Shown in pieces: positions 46,491-55,439 of a stretch of DNA of 64,000 nucleotides; positions within the stretch are counted from its first letter, which is position 1, and every line of letters starts with the position of its first letter. The DNA lies in NCBI RefSeq assembly GCF_004571025.1, contig NZ_SPQT01000005.1, positions 62,001 through 126,000 on the forward strand, given 5' to 3'. The notes beneath the pieces are model-generated. The model saw only the letters and a list, made by a program, of their open reading frames with translations, had not been told where the DNA came from and ran no database searches. The position numbers and the translations under genes were made by a program. The stretch is from Bradyrhizobium niftali (lineage in GTDB: Bacteria; Pseudomonadota; Alphaproteobacteria; Rhizobiales; Xanthobacteraceae).

Positions 46491-47363
46491 CTACGCGCCA
46501 AATGTGGACCCGAAAATCTGTCGCCAAAGCTTACGACTCTCAGTCTCGTCCGTATTGTCGAGCGCCTTTCGCGCTGTTTCAGCCGCCGGCTTTACGCGGT
46601 CGAGAAAGGCGTCGAAATCACCTGACTCCCATCGCTTGGCAACATTTACTGTGCTGTACCCTGGATCGGAGATGGTGGGCACGATACCCGACCCTCGATA
46701 CCAGCCATAGTTGGCTTGAATACCTTCGAGCACGTTGACCACGGCTTGAGCGTGGGATGTCGGGGTGCCGATCGATTGGTGGACGAGCGTCTCGAGGATG
46801 TAGGATTTGGGTTTGGATTTCTCCGTCGAGAAGCGATCCCGCCAAGATTTCAGCAGCTTCACGGTCTGCACGTAAAAGCCATCAGTGGCTTTGTTCTTGG
46901 CAGTCGCGGCCGAGATTTGGCCCTTGGGATGCGCCTCCACCCACTGGCTCGCATCGCGATCAGGAATCCAGAGCGGTCCATCATCAGCCGCCTTGGGGGT
47001 GCCTGGCACGATATCGAGCCATACGCCTTTGGCGGCGCTGGCGCCGATCGACCGACCTTGGAGGCGAGTTTCCTTGTAGTATTTTGATAATGCGCCTTGA
47101 AGCCAACTCAGAACAACTTCTGGCTCCGTGATCGTGTGGTCGATGTCGACAATGCAGATGACGTCGACATCATTGATATCGTGAATGGCCGTATGCCGGG
47201 CGTAGGAGCCGGACAGGAAGGTGTCCTTGTGAGCGTCCTTCGTATCATCGTCAGTGCGTAAACGCTCACGCACCTTTTCATGTGCGGCCTTGGCGGCCGC
47301 AACAGCATCCTCGTCAGGCTGAAGAGAGCTCAAATACCGGCTGAAATCGCTTGAGAGTTCCAA
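46491..47363 (-). CDS. CD-NTase (SMODS cyclic oligonucleotide synthase)
   Basis: A 290-residue nucleotidyltransferase starting at TTG 47363, with AAGGAG about 7 bases upstream inside the end of the E1 gene. The catalytic motif is complete: GSYARHTAI at 52-60, the Asp pair DVD at 65-67, and the third Asp in VWLDIVPG near 117. An OAS-like helical C-terminal domain follows (FYVQTVKLLKSWRDRF). It should make a cyclic di- or trinucleotide upon phage infection. I cannot assign the clade or product safely. Its neighbours (E1, E2, JAB upstream, SAVED downstream) place it in a CBASS-type system. Confidence 0.9.
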   Translation of the reverse strand: MELSSDFSRYLSSLQPDEDAVAAAKAAHEKVRERLRTDDDTKDAHKDTFLSGSYARHTAIHDINDVDVICIVDIDHTITEPEVVLSWLQGALSKYYKETRLQGRSIGASAAKGVWLDIVPGTPKAADDGPLWIPDRDASQWVEAHPKGQISAATAKNKATDGFYVQTVKLLKSWRDRFSTEKSKPKSYILETLVHQSIGTPTSHAQAVVNVLEGIQANYGWYRGSGIVPTISDPGYSTVNVAKRWESGDFDAFLDRVKPAAETARKALDNTDETESRKLWRQIFGSTFGA

Positions 47364-47366
47364 AGC

Positions 47367-48818
47367 TCACTCCTTGACGGGCAAGGGCGGCAGCGATGAA
47401 AGATCGAGGCCGTAGGAAGCGGCTAGGCCGCCTACAAAGTCGCCGCATACGGGGCAAGCTTCGTCGCGATCGAAATAAATGCCATACCATCGATTGATGG
47501 TCATTTCGTCGCTACTCTCACTCAAGGGTGGGAGATCGGCGTATTGGGTTCCTGGCTCGGGGCGATTGAGCCAAAGATACCATGGCGCATCGAAATCGCG
47601 CTTTAGCCCATTTAGGGGCGATGATTTGTCGGCCAGAAGCTCGAGCAGCGCTAGCTTTGCAAGCATGTTTGCGATCGGCAGCACATCAAGCGATAACCCC
47701 GGCTCGACTGCAACGGGCTGGTCAGAATAAGCGATTTCAGCGGCATCATCACCTGATGAAATCTCGACATCTGACGCTTCATCCGGCATGGCTGCTACGA
47801 AGCACTGATGACACGGTGAGTGCTTCGGCTTAACGCGTAAGATCTGACCACCGTAGGCACGGCGAAATGCCCCGCCATAGACGGCCGTGACATTTGCGGA
47901 AACACAAAGCTCGTTGATGAGAAGCTTACTCTGACGATTATCTGTGCCACAGATGACGAGATCGGACGCGCCAATGAACTCAGCAACAACATCGCGATTG
48001 TCGAAGCTAACGGCGACGCGATGAACCTCTACTTTTGCGCTCGGATTTTTCTCGAGGATCAAATCGCGCATGACGTTGACCTTGAAGCGCCCGACTTGGG
48101 AAATAGCGCCTGGGTGTCGCACGACATTCCCGACCGAGAGACGGTCGCGGTCGACGAGCAGAAAGCGACCGACACCGCATTTAGCGAGTTCGACGGCGAC
48201 ATGTGCGCCCCCGGTGCCAAGGCCAATGCAGAGAACCGTTTTGTCTTTAAGGATGGTCGTTTCGAGGATGCCGGCCCGCCGGGTATCCAACTGCGGTTCA
48301 ACATCCGCAAACACAACATCGGAGCCGTGATACAGGCTAGAGCTCCCGTCTGTGACGCGACCAATATAGGCCACGCCGTCGGTGGATAGAAATTTGCCGG
48401 GACCAGAACGGCCGTTCGGCGCGGGTTCTAGTCCAATGCCGAGGTCAGTTTCGGGCCCGCTGGGTTTTTCCAGGAAAACAGTCCCCGACACGGTCTGAGG
48501 ACTCTTTTGAACGCAGAGTTCGGAATGCGTTAGTGCATCGCCATCATCCCAAGAGCTAAAAGTGGTTGGTAAAGAGCCCGCACGTTCAAGGTTGGGCCAA
48601 TTTGCACGCAACCACTCGGAGGAGAGTGTTACGACGCCGAACATATCGGCGTCGTCAGCCGTGATATTGAGAGCTTTCGTCACTTGCGCGCCTTCGGCGA
48701 CGGCCACAATCGTTCGTTTCGTCTTGTCGTAGACGAGTTTCGAGCGGCCAGGCTTACGCGAGGCGATCGCCTGCATCGCGTCGCGGATCATTGCCTTCTG
48801 ATTAGGATCGTTGGTCAT
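47367..48818 (-). CDS. ThiF/E1-like adenylating enzyme of the CBASS-type operon
   Basis: A 483-residue protein from ATG 48818, overlapping the E2 stop by four bases. Residues about 195-330 are the ThiF/E1 adenylation fold: LCIGLGTGGAHVAVELAKCG (nucleotide loop), DRDRLSVGNVVRH, and CGTDNRQSKLL. Two CxxC pairs (Cys336/339 and Cys455/458) probably bind zinc as in MoeB-type enzymes. The first 190 residues match no fold I recognise and do not look like the E2 domain that is fused to E1 in Cap2; a separate E2 gene lies just upstream. It likely adenylates a C-terminal carboxylate, perhaps that of the CD-NTase, and hands it to E2. Confidence 0.85.
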   Translation of the reverse strand: MTNDPNQKAMIRDAMQAIASRKPGRSKLVYDKTKRTIVAVAEGAQVTKALNITADDADMFGVVTLSSEWLRANWPNLERAGSLPTTFSSWDDGDALTHSELCVQKSPQTVSGTVFLEKPSGPETDLGIGLEPAPNGRSGPGKFLSTDGVAYIGRVTDGSSSLYHGSDVVFADVEPQLDTRRAGILETTILKDKTVLCIGLGTGGAHVAVELAKCGVGRFLLVDRDRLSVGNVVRHPGAISQVGRFKVNVMRDLILEKNPSAKVEVHRVAVSFDNRDVVAEFIGASDLVICGTDNRQSKLLINELCVSANVTAVYGGAFRRAYGGQILRVKPKHSPCHQCFVAAMPDEASDVEISSGDDAAEIAYSDQPVAVEPGLSLDVLPIANMLAKLALLELLADKSSPLNGLKRDFDAPWYLWLNRPEPGTQYADLPPLSESSDEMTINRWYGIYFDRDEACPVCGDFVGGLAASYGLDLSSLPPLPVKE

Positions 48819-49279
48819 GCTACTTCCGCCATACTGCGAACGAAATCGGCCAGGTCGCGACCGGTCGCCAAATGCTGTTCATATGCCTCGATCCAGATAA
48901 GTGCTTTCAAAAAGACCTTTTGCAGCACGATACCAGAATGCCAGCGAGCGTCTCGCCAGTGGCAAACTTGGACCCAGCCGCCGGCATGAGGAGTAAGCGT
49001 ATGCATCGCATGGGAGACGCCGAGGCTTGATATCGGCGTCCCATTGTAAGTCAGAAGCGGTATCGGGTCGGTGATATAGAGTGGCGGGCGTTGAGCTGGA
49101 AATCCTGAAGGGATTGGCATGTATAAGAAGTAATTCCGACCCGCGTTCGAAGTCGCGTAGCCTGACGCGTAGTACGTATCGTCCGAAGGATTGCGATAGA
49201 CGCTGAACTGAGTGAACCCCTCGTTCTGAAGGATCTGATGTTCGACTGCGAGCCTGTCGCGCTGACCTTGGGTCCACAT
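48815..49279 (-). CDS. E2-like conjugating protein
   Basis: A 154-residue protein. ATG 49279 lies one base after the JAB gene stop; the frame is open to 49336 but a start there would overlap. A central SGFPAQRPPLYITDP resembles the Pro-rich E2 loop. The candidate catalytic Cys106 lies in GGWVQVCHWRDARWHSG, followed by a helix WIEAYEQHLATG typical of bacterial E2-like proteins of defence operons. It would accept a thioester-linked substrate from the neighbouring E1. Confidence 0.83.
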   Translation of the reverse strand: MWTQGQRDRLAVEHQILQNEGFTQFSVYRNPSDDTYYASGYATSNAGRNYFLYMPIPSGFPAQRPPLYITDPIPLLTYNGTPISSLGVSHAMHTLTPHAGGWVQVCHWRDARWHSGIVLQKVFLKALIWIEAYEQHLATGRDLADFVRSMAEVA

Positions 49280-49280
49280 A

Positions 49281-50303
49281 TTAGGCTCGCTGTTCGTTTT
49301 TGGCTGCGTGAAAGACCTCAATCGCCTTCTGGACATCGAGCGCTGTCAGGCCGTCGACGAGGTCGATCGGCTCGGTAGAGCCAGAGTTGCGATCAAGGCG
49401 ATGAACTTCCAGAACCGACAGAGGCCACTTGCTGTCGATCGCGAAAGCAAGATGCAAAGGCTCGTTGAGCGCGGCAACCACGATGTTGCCGAATGCGGCG
49501 GAGTGCACTTCGATCGGAGCGCCACTAGCGTCGCGAAGAGCGTTGACGAACCGAGCCATTGCTTTTTCGCGCGTCATCAGATCGACGTCGCTTGTGGCCT
49601 CTACTTGAGGCGGCGCGGTCTCGCGTGAGAGCCGGACACGATCGAGCGGAACGCTTTCCCAACCTCGGAGCGCCTGCTCGGGCAGTGCATTAGCCGCGAT
49701 CAACGCCTGACGGATTGGGCTGCAGCCCGGAAGCACCCGGAAGCTCAGTGCAGTTGGTTCGTCCTCATTTGTGAGATCGTAGAGCCATGGATGTACTCGA
49801 ACGATTGGCCTATCTTGAGAGCCCTCGGTCGTGACGATGATCTCGGCCATACCGGCAAAACTGTTTCGCGCGCCGAGCTGTCGAATACGGCGTTTGTCGC
49901 CAGAGCTGGGTTCGGAAAGGCCAAGCCTGTGATGCGAGTGCCAGTCACCGAAGTAACGAAGATTCCAATCTTCGGCGAGCGGCTCGCTGAGTTGTCTAAG
50001 ATAGTCGACGTCAAGGCGGAAGTGAGCGTTGTCGCGCTGTGCTTTAGGGCCGGCCTTCGTAGCCAGAAAGATCACAGGTGAACCAGTCCACCGACCAAAG
50101 AGATCGCCGCCGGTCTCGATCGACCAAGCCGCAGCCTCGGCCGCGATAGCGCGCAGTTCGGATTCCCATGTCGTGAACGCGTTTTGGCTCCGCGCGAGAG
50201 CACGTTGGGGTGCCGGAACAGGGACCGGCGCAGGGGCTGGTTCGGCTTTCAATGAGCGCTTGGATCTTCGGCCCAAGAGCTTTGCAATTCGCTTGATGAC
50301 CAT
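49281..50303 (-). CDS. cap3: JAB/JAMM-domain protease with extra C-terminal domain
   Basis: A 340-residue protein from ATG 50303; a TTG at 50324 is possible. A short basic N-terminus and a Pro/Ala linker (about 21-33) lead into the JAMM domain: Glu63 in SIETGGDLFG, His122/His124 in DWHSHHRLGL, and Asp136 in EPSSGD. These complete the zinc site of an isopeptidase like Cap3, which removes conjugated proteins. From about residue 190 there is an additional 150-residue domain not known to me, ending in DVQKAIEVFHAAKN. It is the first gene of the six-gene operon and is followed at once by E2. Confidence 0.86.
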   Translation of the reverse strand: MVIKRIAKLLGRRSKRSLKAEPAPAPVPVPAPQRALARSQNAFTTWESELRAIAAEAAAWSIETGGDLFGRWTGSPVIFLATKAGPKAQRDNAHFRLDVDYLRQLSEPLAEDWNLRYFGDWHSHHRLGLSEPSSGDKRRIRQLGARNSFAGMAEIIVTTEGSQDRPIVRVHPWLYDLTNEDEPTALSFRVLPGCSPIRQALIAANALPEQALRGWESVPLDRVRLSRETAPPQVEATSDVDLMTREKAMARFVNALRDASGAPIEVHSAAFGNIVVAALNEPLHLAFAIDSKWPLSVLEVHRLDRNSGSTEPIDLVDGLTALDVQKAIEVFHAAKNEQRA

Positions 50304-50498
50304 GCCGACCAAAAAAAATAACAACCAGGATACTGATGGCGGTCATTTTGCACGAAATGATTGCACAGAACAATATAAGAACATTGGCTGCCCACAGGAA
50401 TTCCGCCAATCGGGCGGGCAGTCGGGCGAAGAGCTTCGGAAAGCGGCAGTGTCGCTGCCCTAAACGGTCTTCCCAACCGGTGAGGGGCTTTGGTGGGA

Positions 50499-51149
50499 TC
50501 AGAGCGAAGTGCGTTCCCAAACAAAATATCCAGCGAACTCGGCCAGCTTTTCCGCGACGTCGAAAATGCGATGCGCGATTTTGTCCGATTCTTCGCTGGC
50601 ATCAGCGCCTTCAGGCACTTCAAAAATGTGTCGCACCACAATGCGATCCGTCACTTTATCTCCAAGCTGGAAATACCAATCGAGAGTGTCGCTGCCGAGC
50701 GACATTTTAGAACTATCGTCCGGGATTTTATCCGCGATTTCCTTGAGACCGCGGCCGGCGAGCTTAACATCGTAGTGAAAGCCGACGTTGTTGCGAATTC
50801 GAATAAGTTTTTTGTAGTCGTCGGTATCGAAGAATTTGCAGACTTCATCAAAGCAAGCGCGGGTCTTGTCTTCGCATTTGGCAATTTCGGCTTTTAGGGC
50901 CTCGTCCTTTCGAATTATCTCGATGAGCAGTAGCGCCTCGTAAACATCGGCCATCTGAACTCGAACGAAAAATGCTCGAGCGCCATGCTTTCGGCCGACG
51001 CGGCGCTTCTCCGTTGTCTCGCTCCACTCCCGAAGAGACTCATTCACGATACTCATGTCATTTACGATCATCATGAGCACCACGAACACGTCACCCCGAT
51101 GCTGACGTTCGATCCTCGTATTCTTGATGATGCGGGTCCGGCTGCTCAT
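50499..51149 (-). CDS. HEPN-like hypothetical protein
   Basis: A 216-residue helical protein from ATG 51149. A RNNVGFHYD segment near residue 119 fits the Rx4-6H motif of HEPN ribonucleases, and the order of helices around it is compatible. No signal peptide or membrane helix. It lies about 195 bp upstream of the JAB gene on the same strand, so it is probably transcribed separately but may still belong to the island's defence set. HEPN assignment is tentative. Confidence 0.65.
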   Translation of the reverse strand: MSSRTRIIKNTRIERQHRGDVFVVLMMIVNDMSIVNESLREWSETTEKRRVGRKHGARAFFVRVQMADVYEALLLIEIIRKDEALKAEIAKCEDKTRACFDEVCKFFDTDDYKKLIRIRNNVGFHYDVKLAGRGLKEIADKIPDDSSKMSLGSDTLDWYFQLGDKVTDRIVVRHIFEVPEGADASEESDKIAHRIFDVAEKLAEFAGYFVWERTSL

Positions 51150-51914
51150 TTCTCATCACTTTAGCTGATCACGAACGCAGCGCATTCCATTTCATGCTGC
51201 GTCTATGCTGCGTGGAGCCGCCGCGACAGCTTGGTAGCCCTTGAAACTAAACGGAAATTTTTGCAAACCACTCTGCATCGGAATTCGGCGCAAGGATTTG
51301 CAGATTTCGTCTGTACTTGTTGAGGTTTTGGAAAAATTGGTAGGGCTGAAACGCGCAAAAGCGGGCATTCCGAGTGGAATCAAAATTCGCTGCCTTACCG
51401 CTTGGCTACGCCCCAAAAGTTGGTCAGGCAAATCCTAAAAAGCTCAGTACTTTTAGGAGGTGGTGCGTATAGTTGCTGCGCCCGAATTGCAATGATCTTC
51501 CGAAAGCGACCTCATGTCGTGCTATGTCGCGTCGAGATCGCTCCCAGAGTTTCCCAAGCCTCCCCATCCTTCCCTTTTGTCCTGGGTTCGGCCTATTTGG
51601 ATGTTCGGAAAGCGGGTCCCTAATAGCGAGACTCAGCCCGTTCTCGAGCATCTCAAGTGCGGGCCGTATCAGCCTCCCCAGAGCTATCAGGCCAATACGG
51701 AGGCATGTCATCATGGCTGGCGCCGGCCTGGTGTTGCTGCCGCTGCTGCTGCTGATCATCGGCGCGCCGATGATCGCGGTCCGGCCTTCCGGCGCCGGTG
51801 CCACCGACGCCATCATGGGCGCGATGATCGCGCTGTCGACATCGATGCCGAGGCCGACGATCAACATGCCGCGGCTGGTGCTGCCCGTGCGGATCGATCT
51901 GCTAGCTCCCAAAA
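51150..51914. other. Gap with no supported gene
   Basis: Overlapping frames on both strands exist at 51424-51985, but their translations are low-complexity (Leu/Ile/Ala/Pro) and have no ribosome-binding sites. The right part (51715-51905) has periodic GC-rich composition, and may be the remains of an unrelated gene. Nothing else was seen. Confidence 0.4.
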
Positions 51915-53195
51915 TTACGTTCCCTTCAGAACGCGTTCGCAGTCCTGAGCTCGTTTGGTCAAAGCCGCTGCCAATCGCTCGATAACGGCGTTCTCCAATC
52001 CCTCTTTTTGCGCGCGCGCGCGGATGTCGTTAACGAGGTCGGGGATCTGCCCAGCCATGGAGATAAGAGTAGCAGTGACCACATCCGCATCAGCCCGCGT
52101 TTCGCGCGAGAACTTCTGCCATTGACGCAAGCCAATTTGGTCGAGCTTGTACTCGCCCCCGACTTTCATGGCGAGCTTAACCTTCCGCGGGTCGACATGA
52201 TCGTAAGGAAGAATACTAGCTATGTCGTAGAGCGGCGCAAGCCGTACGCGCGGGCCGCTAGCCAAAAGCAAGGAATAGTTCTTGGCGTGAGCGTCGGAAC
52301 CGCCAATGAGCCAGTTGAAGCCCAAAGCGCTGACGAACGTCTCAAGGTCAGCGTCGCGGTCCGTCGAGTATGTCCGTAAGAGCTCGATCACGTCAGCAGA
52401 CGTTGGTCCTCCCTCGTTCTGGTATTTCTTAGTCGGCAGGATGCCCATGGCCTGGCAAATATCTTCCTGGTGAATCCGAATAATGTCGTTCCCGCTAACT
52501 TGTCGGTCGTAGCGTTCAACGACGATTGCGATTTCCTTTTCGAAGCGCATCACCTTGGTTTCAGCGGCCGGCAGCCCGAGTTCTCGCGCGAGCTGCAGGC
52601 AGATATGCTCGTTCTCGGCGTGACCATCGAAGTGGCCTGTCGGCGGTTTCAAAATGTGGGTGGTCGGTATGCGGCCGGACGGAATGCCCCATTTGCCGTC
52701 TTTGAGGACAAGAGCAGTTTTAGGCTGGGCGCCCGCAAGGCTGAATTGACCCGTATCGCCGGGCAGACGCCAGGCAGCATGATCCTCGCGTAAGGCTTGA
52801 AGCCGGTTTGCTATTTCCGGCTCGTCAAGCCATTCGATCTTGTCATCTCGGCCCGTTTTCAGGGCCTCCAGTCGATCGGGGGTGACAAACTGAACGGCGC
52901 CTGCGCAATCCTGACCGACGTTCGAGATGAGAGCAAACACGTTGCGCGCTGATACCTGAAATTTCTTGGCCCAACGCTCGAGCACCTGCTCATTGTCGGG
53001 AAGCAGCCCCCACAGGAAGGCCTGAATGGCGGCTGGACCATGCTCCTCAGCGGCAAGCGGCATCGAAAGCGAGAGAGGATAGGCTCCCTCAGCGTTGCGC
53101 CATGCATTGTCATAGACAAAGGTCAGCCGGCCGCGTGCATCACTTCGGACACGACCGACTTCGTTGCCGTCCAAGAGTGCAATGAGCTCGGCCAT
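51915..53195 (-). CDS. hipA: HipA-family kinase toxin
   Basis: A 426-residue Ser/Thr kinase-fold toxin. The N-terminal subdomain reads LIALLDGNEVGRV and SLSMPL, followed by GLLPDNEQVLERWA. SLAGAQPKTALVL near residue 150 is the HipA phosphate-binding, self-phosphorylated segment. GSDAHAKNYSLLLA near 295 carries the catalytic Asp and Asn, and LYDIAS follows with the metal-binding Asp. HipA toxins phosphorylate aminoacyl-tRNA synthetases and cause persistence or growth arrest. It overlaps hipB by one base (TAATG), so translation is coupled. The gene appears intact. Confidence 0.92.
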   Translation of the reverse strand: MAELIALLDGNEVGRVRSDARGRLTFVYDNAWRNAEGAYPLSLSMPLAAEEHGPAAIQAFLWGLLPDNEQVLERWAKKFQVSARNVFALISNVGQDCAGAVQFVTPDRLEALKTGRDDKIEWLDEPEIANRLQALREDHAAWRLPGDTGQFSLAGAQPKTALVLKDGKWGIPSGRIPTTHILKPPTGHFDGHAENEHICLQLARELGLPAAETKVMRFEKEIAIVVERYDRQVSGNDIIRIHQEDICQAMGILPTKKYQNEGGPTSADVIELLRTYSTDRDADLETFVSALGFNWLIGGSDAHAKNYSLLLASGPRVRLAPLYDIASILPYDHVDPRKVKLAMKVGGEYKLDQIGLRQWQKFSRETRADADVVTATLISMAGQIPDLVNDIRARAQKEGLENAVIERLAAALTKRAQDCERVLKGT

Positions 53196-53482
53196 TAAGG
53201 CTTGCCTTTTTTGGCTTTCGCCACGATGGCGTCCAGATCGACGGCGGTTTTCGGGACGCCGCGGCCCGCGGAGGGATTGCTGTCTGCATCGAGCTTAATG
53301 CCAAGAGCATCGAGGACGCGGAGGATTAGCCCGAGTTCTGCGCGCGGATGTCCATGCTCGACTTCAATGAGCCATTGGCGACTGACACCAACCTTTTTGG
53401 CCAGCGTCGACTGATCGAGCTTGAGGCGTTTGCGCCGGTCGCGGATGACGGCGCCAAGATCGGCTGCGGTACGTGTGAGCAT
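53195..53482 (-). CDS. hipB: HipB-like antitoxin and repressor
   Basis: A 95-residue protein from ATG 53482. A Cro/CI-type helix-turn-helix spans about residues 8-65 (LGAVIRDRRKRLKLDQSTLA, VGVSRQWLIEVEHGHP). The Gly/Pro/Lys-rich tail can contact HipA. Four palindromic sites stand immediately upstream, so autoregulation is likely. Confidence 0.9.
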   Translation of the reverse strand: MLTRTAADLGAVIRDRRKRLKLDQSTLAKKVGVSRQWLIEVEHGHPRAELGLILRVLDALGIKLDADSNPSAGRGVPKTAVDLDAIVAKAKKGKP

Positions 53483-53492
53483 GGCAAATCCG

Positions 53493-53591
53493 AATGTCAG
53501 CGTTCGCTTACATTATCATATGTCGCCATTCGCTGACAATCAAGAATGTTGCCGTTCGCCGACATCGTCGAATGTCGCCAATCGACGACAT
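53493..53591. promoter_or_regulatory. Four HipB-type operators at exact 26-bp spacing
   Basis: Imperfect palindromes start at 53493, 53519, 53545 and 53571. The consensus is AATGTCGCCNTTCGCNGACA then T, reading AATGTC ... GACATT on both strands. The first begins 11 bp upstream of the hipB start codon. The period is constant over all four copies. Confidence 0.8.
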
Positions 53592-53777
53592 CTACTGACT
53601 CAGACGTCCAACATTCGCCGCGGTCCGTTCACGGTCATCGGGTCCTCGGAAAGAGAGGGTATTCTAGCGGACGTCTGCGTGGGCTGGATGAGAACTATCC
53701 GCCGCCCAAATGGCTCTGAACGGTCGGCGTTCCGTTCTCAAATCTCACGTCCACAGAAAGATGCCTTTGACCAGCGC

Positions 53778-55439
53778 TCAGTCGCCGCCCTCGCATCTCG
53801 TCCACAGCATGCCATCGCACCACACGTGGTCAACGCGGTTCCACTGGCAGGCAGATGCCGCATTCGGGAAAAAGCCGCGTCCATTGTGATTGGCGCTGGT
53901 GTTACATAGTAGCGGAATGCCTGTGAGGCCTTCGTATTCGACGAGAAGTTCGGCGATCTTGTGCCGAGAGGTCCTGCAAATGGTCTGCAATCGCGCAGAT
54001 CCGTCCAGATGCACAACAGCGGGGATCTTATCCCGCCATTCTGCTCGTGTTAGGTGCTCGAAAAGCATGTAAGGGTCTGGCGTTCCGGGACTAAAAATAT
54101 CCGGCGCCCGATCCTCCAGGCATATTGGCGCTACAGGCCGGAAGTGCTCGCGAAGTTTGATGTCGTTGAGACGGTCCTTCATTTGCGGCGATGTCGCCGC
54201 GGCCAGTATGCTTCTGCTACCGAGAGCCCGAGGTCCAAGCTCCGCGCGGCCGGCAAGAAAAATGACGGGTTTGTTGCTGGCCAGAATGGTTGCAAGTTCA
54301 CGCATGCTGCATGGTGAGCCGCCCCATCCGGGCGGCATGTCGCCTCGTTCCACGGCTGGACCACTATAGACGGACCATTCCAATGGTACAAAACCTTGGT
54401 CCGCCGCCAATGCGGAGCAAGCAGCACCTATTGCCGAGCCACTGTCATTCGGAAAGGGTGGCACCCAGATAGCATCGAACAAGCCGGCAGCTCGTAGTGC
54501 ACTATTCCATTTTATGTTGAGACCGCAGCCACCGACTATGCACAGATTGCGCGCGGGAAACCTCGAATGCCTCTGTATAGCACTCGCCAGTTTGCTAACA
54601 AGCAGACGCTCTTGGAAGCAATGAAAGGATGCAAGCACATCTGCGGGGGCTTTGGCCTTTAACCGTAGCACGCAGGCATCGAAGAACGCATGGACAGGCT
54701 CAAGCGCGGCGTCCTCGCTGCAACGACCGACTGGCTCCGTGAACATGCTAAAGTGCTTTTCATAGAGCTCCTGAAACACCTCGACGATGCTTTCATCGGC
54801 CGAACCGAGCGCGATGTAGGCCATCAACTTGCCCGCAACACCGAGGTCCCACTTGATGCGGTTAGCCTGCTTGTATGGTCCGAAGTGATAGCCTGCGGCA
54901 GCATAAGCATGCCCGATCAGCGGAAAGAGGCACTCGACGAACCTGGCTGCGTGGCGCTCTACATGGTAGAGCCGTGGAAAGGAGGCGCCGTCCCAAACCA
55001 GACAGAACGCGGGTTGCCCGGCCTTGGCGAAAGGACTGGTACAAAAAGCGGAAGCCACGTGACCTGTGACATGCGGATAGCTTTTATAAGGGAAGGCGCT
55101 CCCCTTGAGCATCAGCCCAGCGCCGTCGCGCGCTATGAGGAGGCCGTCGGCATCGCCCTCAACATACGGCGCCCCTTTAAGGGTAATGGGTGCAGTCCCG
55201 CTGAGAACCTGAAATTGTGACTCACTCTCGCCCCACCATCCATCGATGACGAACCGGTCAACGTCCCGCGGATCCAAACCGTGTTCTGCCAAGGCGACAA
55301 CAACCGCATCGAGATTGTGGAGTTTTTGATATCGCGGATTATTGTCCCGCTTCTCCTGCTCCACACAAAAGACCAGCCTTCCGTCCTCGACAAGGGCGAC
55401 TGCTCCGTCATGAGTCAGTTTGATACCGCAGATTCGCAT
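53778..55439 (-). CDS. NodU/CmcH-family carbamoyltransferase
   Basis: A 553-residue protein. ATG 55439 has GGAGA five bases upstream and begins the typical MRICGIKLTHDGAVALVEDG. The N-terminal ASKHA-like domain contains CVEQEKRDNN and HVTGHVASAFCTSPFA (metal-binding His). NLCIVGGCGLNIKWNSALR and the C-terminal domain with AELGPRALGSRSILAAATSP complete the family signature. It makes carbamoyl-adenylate from carbamoyl phosphate and ATP and transfers the carbamoyl group to a hydroxyl of a sugar or natural product. NodU acts on Nod factors, but no nod box was found here. It is divergent from the PurF-like gene across a 1.3-kb gap and could belong to the same biosynthetic locus. Confidence 0.88.
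   Translation of the reverse strand: MRICGIKLTHDGAVALVEDGRLVFCVEQEKRDNNPRYQKLHNLDAVVVALAEHGLDPRDVDRFVIDGWWGESESQFQVLSGTAPITLKGAPYVEGDADGLLIARDGAGLMLKGSAFPYKSYPHVTGHVASAFCTSPFAKAGQPAFCLVWDGASFPRLYHVERHAARFVECLFPLIGHAYAAAGYHFGPYKQANRIKWDLGVAGKLMAYIALGSADESIVEVFQELYEKHFSMFTEPVGRCSEDAALEPVHAFFDACVLRLKAKAPADVLASFHCFQERLLVSKLASAIQRHSRFPARNLCIVGGCGLNIKWNSALRAAGLFDAIWVPPFPNDSGSAIGAACSALAADQGFVPLEWSVYSGPAVERGDMPPGWGGSPCSMRELATILASNKPVIFLAGRAELGPRALGSRSILAAATSPQMKDRLNDIKLREHFRPVAPICLEDRAPDIFSPGTPDPYMLFEHLTRAEWRDKIPAVVHLDGSARLQTICRTSRHKIAELLVEYEGLTGIPLLCNTSANHNGRGFFPNAASACQWNRVDHVWCDGMLWTRCEGGD

Noticed and set aside
51473..51985. Plus-strand frame starting near 51473
   Set aside because: Low-complexity hydrophobic and Pro-rich translation, no ribosome-binding site, and overlap with the hipA 3' end.
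53493..53591. 26-bp-spaced repeats upstream of hipB as a CRISPR or iteron origin
   Set aside because: Units are palindromic, directly in front of an antitoxin gene, and no replication initiator gene is present; operators explain them better.
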